A DNA stretch of 5,775 nt from contig CALFRR010000078.1 of NCBI GenBank assembly GCA_937919435.1, forward strand, positions 1 to 5,775. The letters are read 5' to 3'. The DNA comes from an uncultured Alphaproteobacteria bacterium (GTDB lineage Bacteria > Pseudomonadota > Alphaproteobacteria > Rhizobiales > Ancalomicrobiaceae). A program made the translations under genes and the position numbers. Under the pieces are notes generated by a model. The model was given only the letters and a program-made list of their open reading frames with translations. It ran no database searches and was not told the origin of the DNA. Positions 1-5,122 of the stretch are shown piece by piece. Within the stretch, counting starts at the first letter, position 1. The number at the start of each line of letters is the position of its first letter.

Positions 1-1552
1 GCGACGAGCCGAAGAACTCGCGCACCGCCGCCGCCGCCGGCTTGGCGTTGATCAGATCCTGCGGCATGACGGTGTCGATCTCGACCGACGACATGCGCTC
101 CTTGATCGCCCGCTCCATCCGCAGCAGGCCGACGCGATACTGATTCTCCATCAGTTCGCCGACCGAGCGGACGCGGCGGTTGCCGAGGTTGTCGATGTCG
201 TCGATCTCGCCCTTGCCGTCACGCAGATCGACCAGGGTGCGGATCACCTCGAGGATGTCTTCCTTGCGGATGGTCCGCACGGTGTCCTCGACCTGCAGGT
301 CGAGACGCATGTTCATCTTGACGCGGCCGACCGCCGAGAGGTCGTAGCGCTCGGCATCGAAGAACAGCGAATGGAACATCGCTTCCGCCGTCTCGATGGT
401 CGGCGGCTCGCCCGGGCGCATGACGCGGTAGATGTCGAACAGCGCGTCCTCGCGGGTCTCGTTCTTGTCGACGGCCAGCGTGTTGCGGATGTAGGCGCCG
501 GTGTTGACGTGGTCGATGTCGAGGACCGGCAGTTCCAGATGGCCGAGGTCGAGGATCTGCCGGAGCAGCTTCTCGGTCAGCTCCTGGCCGGCTTCGGCAT
601 GGATGATGCCGGTCTTCATGTCGACGACGTCTTCGGCGAGATACTGGCCGACGACGTCCTCGTCGGCGAGCTTCAGCGCCTTGAGGCCCTTCTCGGCGAG
701 CTGCTTGGCCTGACGGGCGGTCAGCTTCTTGCCGGCCTCGAGCACCACTTCACCGGTGTCGGCGTCGATCAGGTCGGTGACCGCCTTGTAGCCGCGCATC
801 CGCGCGGGGTCGTAGGGCACCCGCCAGGACGAGCCGGAGCGCTCGTAGGACAGCTTGTTGAAGAAGGTCGACAGGATCTCTTCGCCGTCCATGCCGAGGG
901 CGAACAGCAGCGACGACACCGGGATCTTCCGGCGACGGTCGATGCGGGCATAGACGATGTCCTTGGCGTCGAACTCGATGTCGAGCCACGAACCGCGATA
1001 GGGGATGATCCGCGCCGCGAACAGGAGCTTGCCCGAGGAATGGGTCTTGCCCTTGTCGTGGTCGAAGAACACGCCCGGCGACCGGTGCATCTGGGAGACG
1101 ATGACGCGCTCGGTGCCGTTGACGATGAAGGTGCCGTTGTCGGTCATGAGCGGCATGTCGCCCATGAACACGTCCTGCTCCTTGATGTCCTTGACCGACT
1201 TGGCGCCGGTGTCCTCGTCGACGTCGAACACGATGAGGCGCAGAGTGACCTTCAGCGGCGCGGCGAAGGTCATGCCACGCTGCCGGCACTCGTCGACGTC
1301 GTACTTCGGCGGCTCGAACTCGTAGCGCACGAACTCGAGCAGGGCCTTGCCCTGGAAGTCGGAGATCGGGAAGACCGACTTGAAGACCGACTGCAATCCC
1401 TCGTCGGGACGACCTTCCTGCGGCTCGTCGACCAACAGGAACTGGTCGTAGGACGCCTTCTGGACCTCGATGAGGTTGGGCATCTCCGCCACTTCCCGGA
1501 TGGATCCGAAGAACTTGCGGACTCGTCTACGACCGTTGAACGTCTGAGCCAT
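1..1552 (-). CDS. rpoB: DNA-directed RNA polymerase beta subunit, N-terminal 517 codons (partial)
   Basis: Beta subunit of RNA polymerase, forming with beta' the active-site cleft. The window holds residues 1-517 of a protein usually near 1350-1400 residues. It opens MAQTFNGRRRVRKFFG, the usual alphaproteobacterial beginning. Visible family blocks are NGTERVIVSQMHRSPG (145-160), DKGKTHSSGKLLFAARIIPYRGSW (split: DKGKTHSSGK 166-175, ARIIPYRGSW 180-189), RIDRRRKIP (203-211) and NAKPAAAAVREFFGSS at the window edge. These cover the protrusion and lobe. Residues 515-517 (GSS) align with E. coli G507-S509, so the main rifampicin cluster lies just outside. V152 matches E. coli V146, a minor rifampicin site. 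Start choice: ATG at 1552 with GAGGA at 1558-1562, 5 nt upstream. It follows rplL after 256 nt and a probable attenuator. The frame is intact throughout. Confidence 0.98.
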   Translation of the reverse strand, partial: MAQTFNGRRRVRKFFGSIREVAEMPNLIEVQKASYDQFLLVDEPQEGRPDEGLQSVFKSVFPISDFQGKALLEFVRYEFEPPKYDVDECRQRGMTFAAPLKVTLRLIVFDVDEDTGAKSVKDIKEQDVFMGDMPLMTDNGTFIVNGTERVIVSQMHRSPGVFFDHDKGKTHSSGKLLFAARIIPYRGSWLDIEFDAKDIVYARIDRRRKIPVSSLLFALGMDGEEILSTFFNKLSYERSGSSWRVPYDPARMRGYKAVTDLIDADTGEVVLEAGKKLTARQAKQLAEKGLKALKLADEDVVGQYLAEDVVDMKTGIIHAEAGQELTEKLLRQILDLGHLELPVLDIDHVNTGAYIRNTLAVDKNETREDALFDIYRVMRPGEPPTIETAEAMFHSLFFDAERYDLSAVGRVKMNMRLDLQVEDTVRTIRKEDILEVIRTLVDLRDGKGEIDDIDNLGNRRVRSVGELMENQYRVGLLRMERAIKERMSSVEIDTVMPQDLINAKPAAAAVREFFGSS

Positions 1553-1702
1553 TGTCGTCCTCGCTCGGGTTGACCGACGGCAATCCGGAAGCCCGTGGGT
1601 CTGGGCCCATCGAACCTCGGGAGCACCGTCGTCGCCCCCTTGTCGTGATTCCCCGACGCATCCGTTCCGCTCGTGCCCATGGTCGCACAACCGGAAGCCG
1701 TA

Positions 1703-1720
1703 CGTCGACTGGTGTCGACG
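1703..1720. repeat. Palindrome in the rpoB leader (7-bp stem, 4-nt loop)
   Basis: CGTCGAC (1703-1709) and GTCGACG (1714-1720) are perfect inverted repeats around TGGT. In the rpoB leader RNA this makes a 7-bp hairpin with an ACCA loop, about 20 nt downstream of the U-tract at 1741-1744. No U-run follows, so it is not a terminator. It could be an RNA hairpin or a protein-binding palindrome; nothing in the sequence decides between these. The rest of the rpoB leader, to the GAGGA ribosome binding site at 1558-1562, shows no clear promoter. Confidence 0.35.
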
Positions 1721-1740
1721 CCGAGGGGTCCTCAGCGCCG

Positions 1741-1772
1741 AAAATCCCGGGCCGCGATACCGCGACCCGGGA
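1741..1772 (-). terminator. Intrinsic terminator or attenuator between rplL and rpoB
   Basis: On the minus strand, UCCCGGGUCGCG (1772-1761) and CGCGGCCCGGGA (1756-1745) form a 12-bp stem around a GUAU loop, followed at once by UUUU (1744-1741). The only non-Watson-Crick pair is U1765-G1752, a wobble in the rpoB-direction RNA but a C-A mismatch in the opposite RNA. This supports function in the rplL-to-rpoB direction. The U-tract is short and interrupted by CGG, so partial readthrough is likely. In E. coli a partial terminator in the same spacer lowers rpoBC expression relative to the stalk proteins. The same role here is inference. Confidence 0.75.
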
Positions 1773-1783
1773 CATTCGCTGCG

Positions 1784-1804
1784 ACGCGGGTCGGGGACCC
1801 GCGT
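1784..1804 (-). promoter_or_regulatory. Perfect 9-bp hairpin just after the rplL stop codon
   Basis: On the minus strand ACGCGGGTC (1804-1796) and GACCCGCGT (1792-1784) pair perfectly around a CCC loop. The stem begins 4 nt after the rplL stop codon and ends 11 nt before the terminator-like hairpin at 1745-1772. No U-tract follows. It may protect the rplL 3' end, be an RNase III processing site (E. coli has one in this spacer), or act with the next hairpin. Its 3' arm can also pair with the 5' arm of that hairpin through CGACCCG (1793-1787) and CGGGTCG (1769-1763). Confidence 0.5.
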
Positions 1805-1808
1805 TCGA

Positions 1809-2186
1809 TCACTTGACGTCGACCTTGGCGCCGGCGCCCTCGAGCTGCTTCTTGAGCTTCTCGGCCTCGTCCTTCGGAATGCCTTCCTTGACCGCCTTCG
1901 GAGCGCCCTCGACCAGGTCCTTGGCCTCCTTCAGGCCGAGACCGGTGATCGCGCGCACTTCCTTGATCACGTTGATCTTGTTGGCGCCGGCTTCGGCGAG
2001 GATCACGGTGAACTCGGTCTGCTCTTCGACCGGAGCGGCCGCGGCGGCCGGGCCGGCGGCGGCGGCGACGGCCACCGGAGCGGCGGCGGAGACGCCCCAC
2101 TTCTCTTCGAGGGTCTTCACCAGCTCGGCGGCTTCCATGATGGTGAGGGCGGACAGTTCGTCCACGATCTTGGCGAGATCGGCCAT
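1809..2186 (-). CDS. rplL: 50S ribosomal protein L7/L12
   Basis: Stalk protein that binds as dimers to L10 and recruits elongation factors and activates their GTP hydrolysis on the ribosome. The 125-residue length is normal for the family. Residues 1-32 (MADLAKIVDELSALTI onward) are the helical dimerisation and L10-binding domain. Residues 33-52 are the flexible Ala/Pro/Gly hinge. Residues 57-125 are the globular factor-binding domain, with EFTVIL, GANKINVIKEVR and LGLKEAKDLVE, ending VDVK. Start ATG at 2186 has AAGGA at 2195-2199, 8 nt upstream. A small inverted repeat (TTCGA 2198-2202, TCGAA 2209-2213) partly overlaps that site and might modulate initiation. It lies 51 nt after rplJ and is probably cotranscribed, as the stalk needs several L12 copies per L10. 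Confidence 0.98.
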   Translation of the reverse strand: MADLAKIVDELSALTIMEAAELVKTLEEKWGVSAAAPVAVAAAAGPAAAAAPVEEQTEFTVILAEAGANKINVIKEVRAITGLGLKEAKDLVEGAPKAVKEGIPKDEAEKLKKQLEGAGAKVDVK

Positions 2187-2237
2187 TTCAATCTTCCTTC
2201 GAGTGAGTTCGAACGATGTTCGGAATGCGAAGACGAC

Positions 2238-2756
2238 TCACGCCGCCTGATCCTTGTCGGCACGCGCCTGGATGACGCGAGCGAGCGAACCGGAGGGGGC
2301 CGCCAGAACCGACGCCAGCTTGGAGGCCGGCTGGTTGATGATCCCCACGATCTTCGCGCGCAGTTCGTCGAGCGACGGCAGTTCGGCCAGCGCCTTGACG
2401 CCGGAGGCGTCGAGAGCCTGGCTTCCGAGGCCGCCGCCAAGGATCACGAACTTGTCGTTCCCCTTGGCGAATTCCGACGCCACCTTGGGGGCGGCGACCG
2501 GATCCTTGGCAGAAAGGATCACGGTCGGCCCCTTGAACAGGTGGGCCATGTGCTCGAGTTCGGTGCCGACGAGAGCCAGCTTGGCGAGACGGTTCTTCGC
2601 GACCTTGACGGTGCCGCCCGCGGCACGAACCTTGCCGCGCAGTGCGGTCATGTTCGCCACGGTGAGCCCCGCGTACTTGGCGACGACAACGGAGCCAGTC
2701 GCCTTGAACTGGACGTTGAGGGACGCCACCAGTTCGCGCTTTTCCGCTCTATCCAC
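2238..2756 (-). CDS. rplJ: 50S ribosomal protein L10, GTG start
   Basis: L10 anchors L12 dimers to 23S rRNA at the stalk base; in studied bacteria the L10-L12 complex also represses its own mRNA. The product is 172 residues, typical for alphaproteobacteria. Residues 1-130 form the rRNA-binding domain, with AEKRELVASLN (4-14), KYAGLTV (27-33) and VKVAKNRLAKLAL (50-62). The C-terminal helix, from about 135 to 172, carries the L12-binding segments. I choose GTG at 2756 (VDRAEKREL): homologues begin MDRA, and GAGAGG lies 5 nt upstream. The in-frame ATG at 2828 would add 24 residues unlike the family and would place the hairpin at 2779-2798 inside the gene. It is first in a pair with rplL, behind a 414-nt spacer. 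Confidence 0.97.
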   Translation of the reverse strand: MDRAEKRELVASLNVQFKATGSVVVAKYAGLTVANMTALRGKVRAAGGTVKVAKNRLAKLALVGTELEHMAHLFKGPTVILSAKDPVAAPKVASEFAKGNDKFVILGGGLGSQALDASGVKALAELPSLDELRAKIVGIINQPASKLASVLAAPSGSLARVIQARADKDQAA

Positions 2757-2778
2757 GGTAGCCTCTCTTCCTGATGAC

Positions 2779-2798
2779 CCCACGGGCGAACCCGAGGG
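2779..2798 (-). promoter_or_regulatory. UUCG hairpin just upstream of the rplJ ribosome binding site
   Basis: On the minus strand CGGG (2794-2791), loop UUCG (2790-2787) and CCCG (2786-2783) form a stem. It is extended past a U-U mismatch by CCC (2798-2796) and GGG (2781-2779). It ends about 10 nt before the purine-rich ribosome binding region of rplJ, so it is placed to affect initiation. Stem and position are seen; any role in L10 autoregulation is inference. Confidence 0.4.
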
Positions 2799-2901
2799 CC
2801 GGTTGCAGGAGGCATCGGCGGAGGTCACCCTCTCCCGACGCCCGGTCTTCCTGTCCCCCGAAGGCCGCGTGCGGTCTCAGGCTACGGTCCGAACCGACTC
2901 G

Positions 2902-2927
2902 AAGGTGCGGGCAGATGCCCGGACCTC
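2902..2927 (-). promoter_or_regulatory. Hairpin in the middle of the rplJ leader
   Basis: On the minus strand GAGGU (2927-2923) and ACCUU (2906-2902), then CGGGC (2921-2917) and GCCCG (2912-2908), form two 5-bp helices around a C-C mismatch with an AUCU loop. One of the ten pairs is a G-U wobble. No U-tract follows. It lies about 146 nt before the rplJ start, a distance similar to the L10-L12 operator of E. coli, but I cannot identify a kink-turn or other specific L10 motif. Confidence 0.35.
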
Positions 2928-3095
2928 GAAATCCGCTTCTTCCCGTCTCGTGCAGGCCCCTCGGATCGCACCCGAGTTCGTACGGATTAAGTCCGCTCCG
3001 GAACGGCTCTCGCCGGATCGGCGCGGGCGCCTGCAGTCTCGGACAGACGGTCGACGGTGACGGGGACGAACGTTCCCTTCCGAAGACCGCGGCCG

Positions 3096-3111
3096 GCGGG
3101 GCGAACCCCGC
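3096..3111 (-). promoter_or_regulatory. UUCG-capped 6-bp hairpin in the rplJ leader
   Basis: On the minus strand GCGGGG (3111-3106), loop UUCG (3105-3102) and CCCCGC (3101-3096) form a perfect stem. It lies 60 nt after the rplA stop codon. No U-run follows, so it is not a classical intrinsic terminator. UUCG loops form unusually stable hairpins, although the most stable form has a C-G closing pair and this one has G-C. Confidence 0.45.
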
Positions 3112-3131
3112 TCGGCGCTTCCGTCGGACGA

Positions 3132-3145
3132 CGGGACGAATCCCG
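3132..3145 (-). promoter_or_regulatory. UUCG-capped 5-bp hairpin after rplA
   Basis: On the minus strand CGGGA (3145-3141), loop UUCG (3140-3137) and UCCCG (3136-3132) form a perfect 5-bp stem. It is the second hairpin after the rplA stop codon, with the stop-codon hairpin at 3163-3181 before it and another UUCG hairpin at 3096-3111 after it. The three together may protect the 3' end of the rplKA message or mark a processing point. That role is inference. Confidence 0.4.
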
Positions 3146-3162
3146 CGCCGACGAATTCTCAT

Positions 3163-3181
3163 TCCACGCCTCAGGCGTGGA
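3163..3181 (-). promoter_or_regulatory. 8-bp hairpin with the rplA stop codon as its loop
   Basis: On the minus strand UCCACGCC (3181-3174), loop UGA (3173-3171) and GGCGUGGA (3170-3163) form a perfect inverted repeat. The three-base loop is exactly the rplA stop codon. The 5' arm encodes the end of L1, so coding constraint and structure coincide. What follows (AUGAGAAUUCG) is not U-rich, so this is not a canonical terminator. It could act on 3'-end stability or on ribosome release. Confidence 0.55.
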
Positions 3182-3866
3182 CCGACGCCGGATCGATCTT
3201 GACACCGGGGCCCATGGTCGACGACAGCGCGACGCGCTCGACGTAGGTCCCCTTGGCGCCGGTCGGCTTGGCGCGGTTCACCGCCTCGAAGAAGGCGACG
3301 ATGTTCTGCAGCAGCGCCTCGTCCGAGAACGAACGCTTGCCGACGCCGGCATGGACGATACCGGCCTTCTCGGCACGGAACTCGACCGCGCCGCCCTTGG
3401 CGTCGCCGACGGCCTTGGTCACGTCCATGGTCACGGTGCCGACCTTGGGGTTCGGCATCAGACCACGCGGACCGAGGATCTTGCCGAGACGGCCGACCAG
3501 CGGCATCAGGTCCGGGGTGGCGATGCAGCGATCGAAGTCGATCTTGCCGCCCTGGATCTCGGCCAGCAGGTCTTCCGCACCGACGATGTCGGCACCGGCG
3601 GCCTTCGCCTCGTCGGCCTTGGCGCCGCGCGCGAACACCGCGACGCGGACGGTCTTGCCCGTGCCGTTCGGCAGGTTGCAGACGCCACGCACCATCTGGT
3701 CGGCGTGACGCGGGTCGACGCCGAGGTTGACGGCGATCTCGATCGTCTCGTCGAACTTGGCGGTGGCCCGCTCCTTGACCAGCTTCAGAGCCTCGGCGAG
3801 GCCGTAGAGCTTGGTACGGTCGATTCCTTCGCGGGACTTCTCCACGCGCTTGGCGATCTTCGGCAT
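3171..3866 (-). CDS. rplA: 50S ribosomal protein L1
   Basis: L1 forms the mobile stalk next to the E site and helps release deacylated tRNA. In E. coli it also represses translation of the rplK-rplA message. The 231-residue length is normal. Family features seen are KFDETIEIAVNLGVDPRHADQ (38-58, as KFDETIEIAVNLG then VDPRHADQ), the domain II block GPRGLMPNPKVGT (132-144), and the C-terminal SSTMGPG (215-221), whose Thr-Met-Gly contacts rRNA in studied L1 proteins. The ATG at 3866 lies 4 nt after the rplK stop. Its GGAG ribosome binding site overlaps that stop region, which favours translational coupling. Its own TGA is the loop of an 8-bp hairpin. A long spacer with several hairpins follows before rplJ. 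Confidence 0.98.
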   Translation of the reverse strand: MPKIAKRVEKSREGIDRTKLYGLAEALKLVKERATAKFDETIEIAVNLGVDPRHADQMVRGVCNLPNGTGKTVRVAVFARGAKADEAKAAGADIVGAEDLLAEIQGGKIDFDRCIATPDLMPLVGRLGKILGPRGLMPNPKVGTVTMDVTKAVGDAKGGAVEFRAEKAGIVHAGVGKRSFSDEALLQNIVAFFEAVNRAKPTGAKGTYVERVALSSTMGPGVKIDPASVHA

Positions 3867-3870
3867 CGGC

Positions 3871-4317
3871 TCACTCCACCACGCGCAGGCCCATGGACCG
3901 GGCGGTGCCTTCGATCATCCGGGCAGCGGCCTCGATGTCGACGGCGTTCAGGTCCTTCATCTTCTTCTCGGCGATTTCGCGGAGCTGGTCCTGCGAGACC
4001 TGACCGACGAAGGTGCGGCCGGGCTGCTTGGAGCCGGAGCCGGGCTTCTTCTTGGTGTCGAGCTTGGCCGCCTGCTTCAGGAAGAAGCTCGCCGGCGGGG
4101 TCTTGAACTCGAAGACGAAGCTCTTGTCGGAGAAATAGGTGATCACCACCGGGGTCGGCTGACCCTTCGGCATCTCCGAGGTCTTCGAATTGAAGTCCTT
4201 GCAGAACTGCATGATGTTCAGACCGCGCTGACCGAGCGCCGGTCCGATCGGCGGCGACGGGTTTGCGGACCCCGCCGGCACCTGGAGCTTGATGTAGCCC
4301 TGGATCTTCTTCGCCAT
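3871..4317 (-). CDS. rplK: 50S ribosomal protein L11
   Basis: L11 binds the GTPase-associated region of 23S rRNA and takes part in factor binding and, in many bacteria, in RelA-type stringent signalling. The product is 148 residues. The N-terminal domain carries the Pro-rich block SANPSPPIGPALGQRG (17-32), which includes the prolines of the thiopeptide-binding surface in homologues. The rRNA-binding C-terminal domain carries KMKDLNAVDIEAA (119-131) and IEGTARSMGL (135-144). Start choice: ATG at 4317 (MAKKIQGYIKLQ) has GGGAG at 4325-4329, 7 nt upstream. An in-frame ATG at 4335 would add six residues (MNGSQT) and lies upstream of that ribosome binding site. A hairpin resembling an L1 operator stands at 4336-4357. 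rplA follows after 4 nt. Confidence 0.98.
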   Translation of the reverse strand: MAKKIQGYIKLQVPAGSANPSPPIGPALGQRGLNIMQFCKDFNSKTSEMPKGQPTPVVITYFSDKSFVFEFKTPPASFFLKQAAKLDTKKKPGSGSKQPGRTFVGQVSQDQLREIAEKKMKDLNAVDIEAAARMIEGTARSMGLRVVE

Positions 4318-4335
4318 TGTCTGGCTCCCATTCAT

Positions 4336-4357
4336 GCCGGCGGGTCACCCCTCCGGC
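4336..4357 (-). promoter_or_regulatory. Candidate L1 operator hairpin in the rplK leader
   Basis: On the minus strand GCCGG (4357-4353), AG (internal loop), GGG (4350-4348), loop UGA, CCC (4344-4342), G (internal loop) and CCGGC (4340-4336) form two helices separated by an asymmetric 2x1 internal loop. It ends 6 nt before the GGGAG ribosome binding site of rplK. L1 is known to repress the L11-L1 message by binding near the rplK start, at a structure that mimics its 23S rRNA site. Position and two-helix shape fit; identity as an L1 site is inference. Confidence 0.4.
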
Positions 4358-4385
4358 GGATCGGAAGTCGGCGGTCGGGTCCGGT

Positions 4386-4406
4386 CGGGTCGTGGCGAAC
4401 CACCCG
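4386..4406 (-). promoter_or_regulatory. UUCG hairpin with a 3-nt bulge in the rplK leader
   Basis: On the minus strand CGGG (4406-4403) and UGG (4402-4400), loop UUCG (4399-4396), then CCA (4395-4393), bulge CGA (4392-4390) and CCCG (4389-4386). An alternative register pairs GUGG (4403-4400) with CCAC (4395-4392). It sits inside the 8-bp pairing of 4378-4385 with 4423-4430, so a two-level stem of about 50 nt is possible. No function can be assigned from sequence. Confidence 0.35.
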
Positions 4407-4496
4407 GAAGACCTCCCGCCTCACCGGACCGATCGATCCCACGGGATCCACCGGCGTCCGGAGCGTGATGCCGAACGGTTTCCCGCCCGGCGACCG

Positions 4497-4511
4497 CACG
4501 GACGAACCGTG
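4497..4511 (-). promoter_or_regulatory. UUCGU-loop hairpin after nusG
   Basis: On the minus strand CACGG (4511-4507), loop UUCGU (4506-4502) and CCGUG (4501-4497) make a perfect 5-bp stem about 60 nt after the nusG stop codon. No U-tract follows. It resembles the UUCG hairpins of the rplJ leader. Confidence 0.35.
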
Positions 4512-4565
4512 GCGGCCTTCTTCCTCCCCTCGGAACCGGCGTCCCGAGGAGGGGACGAAACTCTC

Positions 4566-4579
4566 AGGTCCTCAGACCT
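4566..4579 (-). promoter_or_regulatory. 5-bp hairpin with the nusG stop codon in its loop
   Basis: On the minus strand AGGUC (4579-4575), loop UGAG (4574-4571) and GACCU (4570-4566) form a perfect inverted repeat. The loop begins with the TGA of nusG. Five pairs alone could be chance; it is listed because similar arrangements occur at the rplA, secE and tuf stop codons. Confidence 0.35.
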
Positions 4580-5102
4580 TCTCGACCTGGCCGTAGTCGA
4601 GGTCGACCGGGGTGGCGCGACCGAAGATCGACACTGCCACCTTGACCCGCGACCGCTCCTCGTCGACCTCTTCGACGACGCCGTTGAACGACGCGAAGGG
4701 ACCGTCGGAGACCCGGACGCTCTCGCCGACCTCGAAGGAGACCGACGGCTTCGGCCGCTCGACCCCGTCCTGGACCTGCTGCAGGATGCGCATGGCCTCG
4801 GCGTCGGGGATCGGCATCGGCTTGTCGGCGGCGCCGAGGAAGCCGGTGACCTTCGGCGTGTTCTTGATCAGATGGAACACCTGATCGGTGAGCTGCGCCT
4901 TGACCAGCACGTAGCCCGGGAAGAACTTCCGCTCGGTGTCGACCTTGCGACCGCGACGAACCTCGGTGACCTTCTCGGTCGGAACCAGGATCTGCTCGAA
5001 GCAGTCCGTGAGGCCGGACTGAGCAGCCCGCTCGCGGATCGATTCGGCCACCTTGTTCTCGAAATTCGAATAGGCGTGGACGATGTACCAGCGCTTGTTC
5101 AT
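4572..5102 (-). CDS. nusG: Transcription termination/antitermination factor NusG
   Basis: NusG binds RNA polymerase, affects pausing, and links it to Rho or to the ribosome through its C-terminal domain. The product is 176 residues, close to the E. coli length of 181. The NGN domain spans about 4-115, opening RWYIVHAYSNFENKVAESI (4-22), with ILVPTEKVTEVRRG (38-51) and the family signature KFFPGYVLVK (59-68). The KOW domain spans 122-176 with GESVRVSDGPFASFNGVVEE (126-145). Start ATG at 5102 has GGGGA about 6 nt upstream. An in-frame ATG at 5159 would add 19 residues, overlap the end of secE and lack the family N-terminus. It follows secE after 20 nt, surely one transcript. The stop codon lies in a 5-bp hairpin. 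Confidence 0.98.
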   Translation of the reverse strand: MNKRWYIVHAYSNFENKVAESIRERAAQSGLTDCFEQILVPTEKVTEVRRGRKVDTERKFFPGYVLVKAQLTDQVFHLIKNTPKVTGFLGAADKPMPIPDAEAMRILQQVQDGVERPKPSVSFEVGESVRVSDGPFASFNGVVEEVDEERSRVKVAVSIFGRATPVDLDYGQVEKV

Positions 5103-5122
5103 CGCGTTTCCCCGACTTGCCG

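Larger units (their letters stand above)
2757..3170 (-). promoter_or_regulatory. 414-nt gene-free spacer, presumed rplJ leader
   Basis: This is the longest gene-free stretch in the window and lies between rplA and rplJ, where E. coli has the rplJ promoter and the L10-L12 operator. It contains at least four hairpins on the transcribed strand (3132-3145, 3096-3111, 2902-2927, 2779-2798), three with UUCG loops. The only AT-rich patch is around 2984-2994 (GGACTTAATCC on the minus strand), and no good -35 stands 16-18 nt upstream of it. I therefore mark no promoter. An L10-L12 binding site is expected from family knowledge, but I could not match it to a known consensus by eye. A 137-codon reading frame across the spacer is judged non-coding. 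Confidence 0.5.
4318..4571 (-). promoter_or_regulatory. 254-nt spacer between nusG and rplK, presumed rplK leader
   Basis: GC-rich gene-free stretch. On the transcribed strand it holds the nusG stop-codon hairpin (4566-4579), a 7-bp stem with a 17-nt loop (UCCCCUC 4555-4549 was paired from GAGGGGA 4531-4525), a CACGG/CCGUG hairpin with a UUCGU loop (4497-4511), the near-palindrome GATCCCACGGGATC (4435-4448), an 8-bp long-range pairing (4378-4385 with 4423-4430) enclosing a UUCG hairpin, and the candidate L1 operator (4336-4357). In E. coli this spacer holds the rplK promoter. I see no AT-rich -10 with a good -35 here. The number of alternative pairings suggests a structured leader, but no fold can be chosen without calculation. 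Confidence 0.45.

Noticed and set aside
371..1573. A 400-codon open frame on the plus strand, antisense to rpoB.
   Set aside because: It mirrors the rpoB coding strand in a GC-rich gene, has a low-complexity Val/Asp/Leu/Glu-rich product and no recognisable domain. rpoB on the other strand is unambiguous.
1732..2100. Arg/Gly-rich open frame overlapping rplL in another frame.
   Set aside because: It is a shadow of the Ala-rich hinge of rplL, with repetitive Arg runs typical of a wrong frame in GC-rich DNA.
2757..2828. A longer L10 starting at the ATG at 2828.
   Set aside because: The extra 24 residues do not resemble L10, and the GTG at 2756 has a good ribosome binding site and matches the family N-terminus.
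2984..2994. AT-rich GGACTTAATCC as a -10 region for rplJ.
   Set aside because: No acceptable -35 lies 16-18 nt upstream. It remains only a local AT patch.
2749..3162. A 137-codon minus-strand frame filling the rplA-rplJ spacer, with GAGG 6 nt before its ATG and a stop overlapping the rplJ start.
   Set aside because: The layout looks gene-like, but about 40 of 137 codons end in A or T, far more than in the neighbouring genes. It uses AGA and CGA often, and the product is Arg/Gly/Pro-rich with no domain. Conservation in relatives would change this view.
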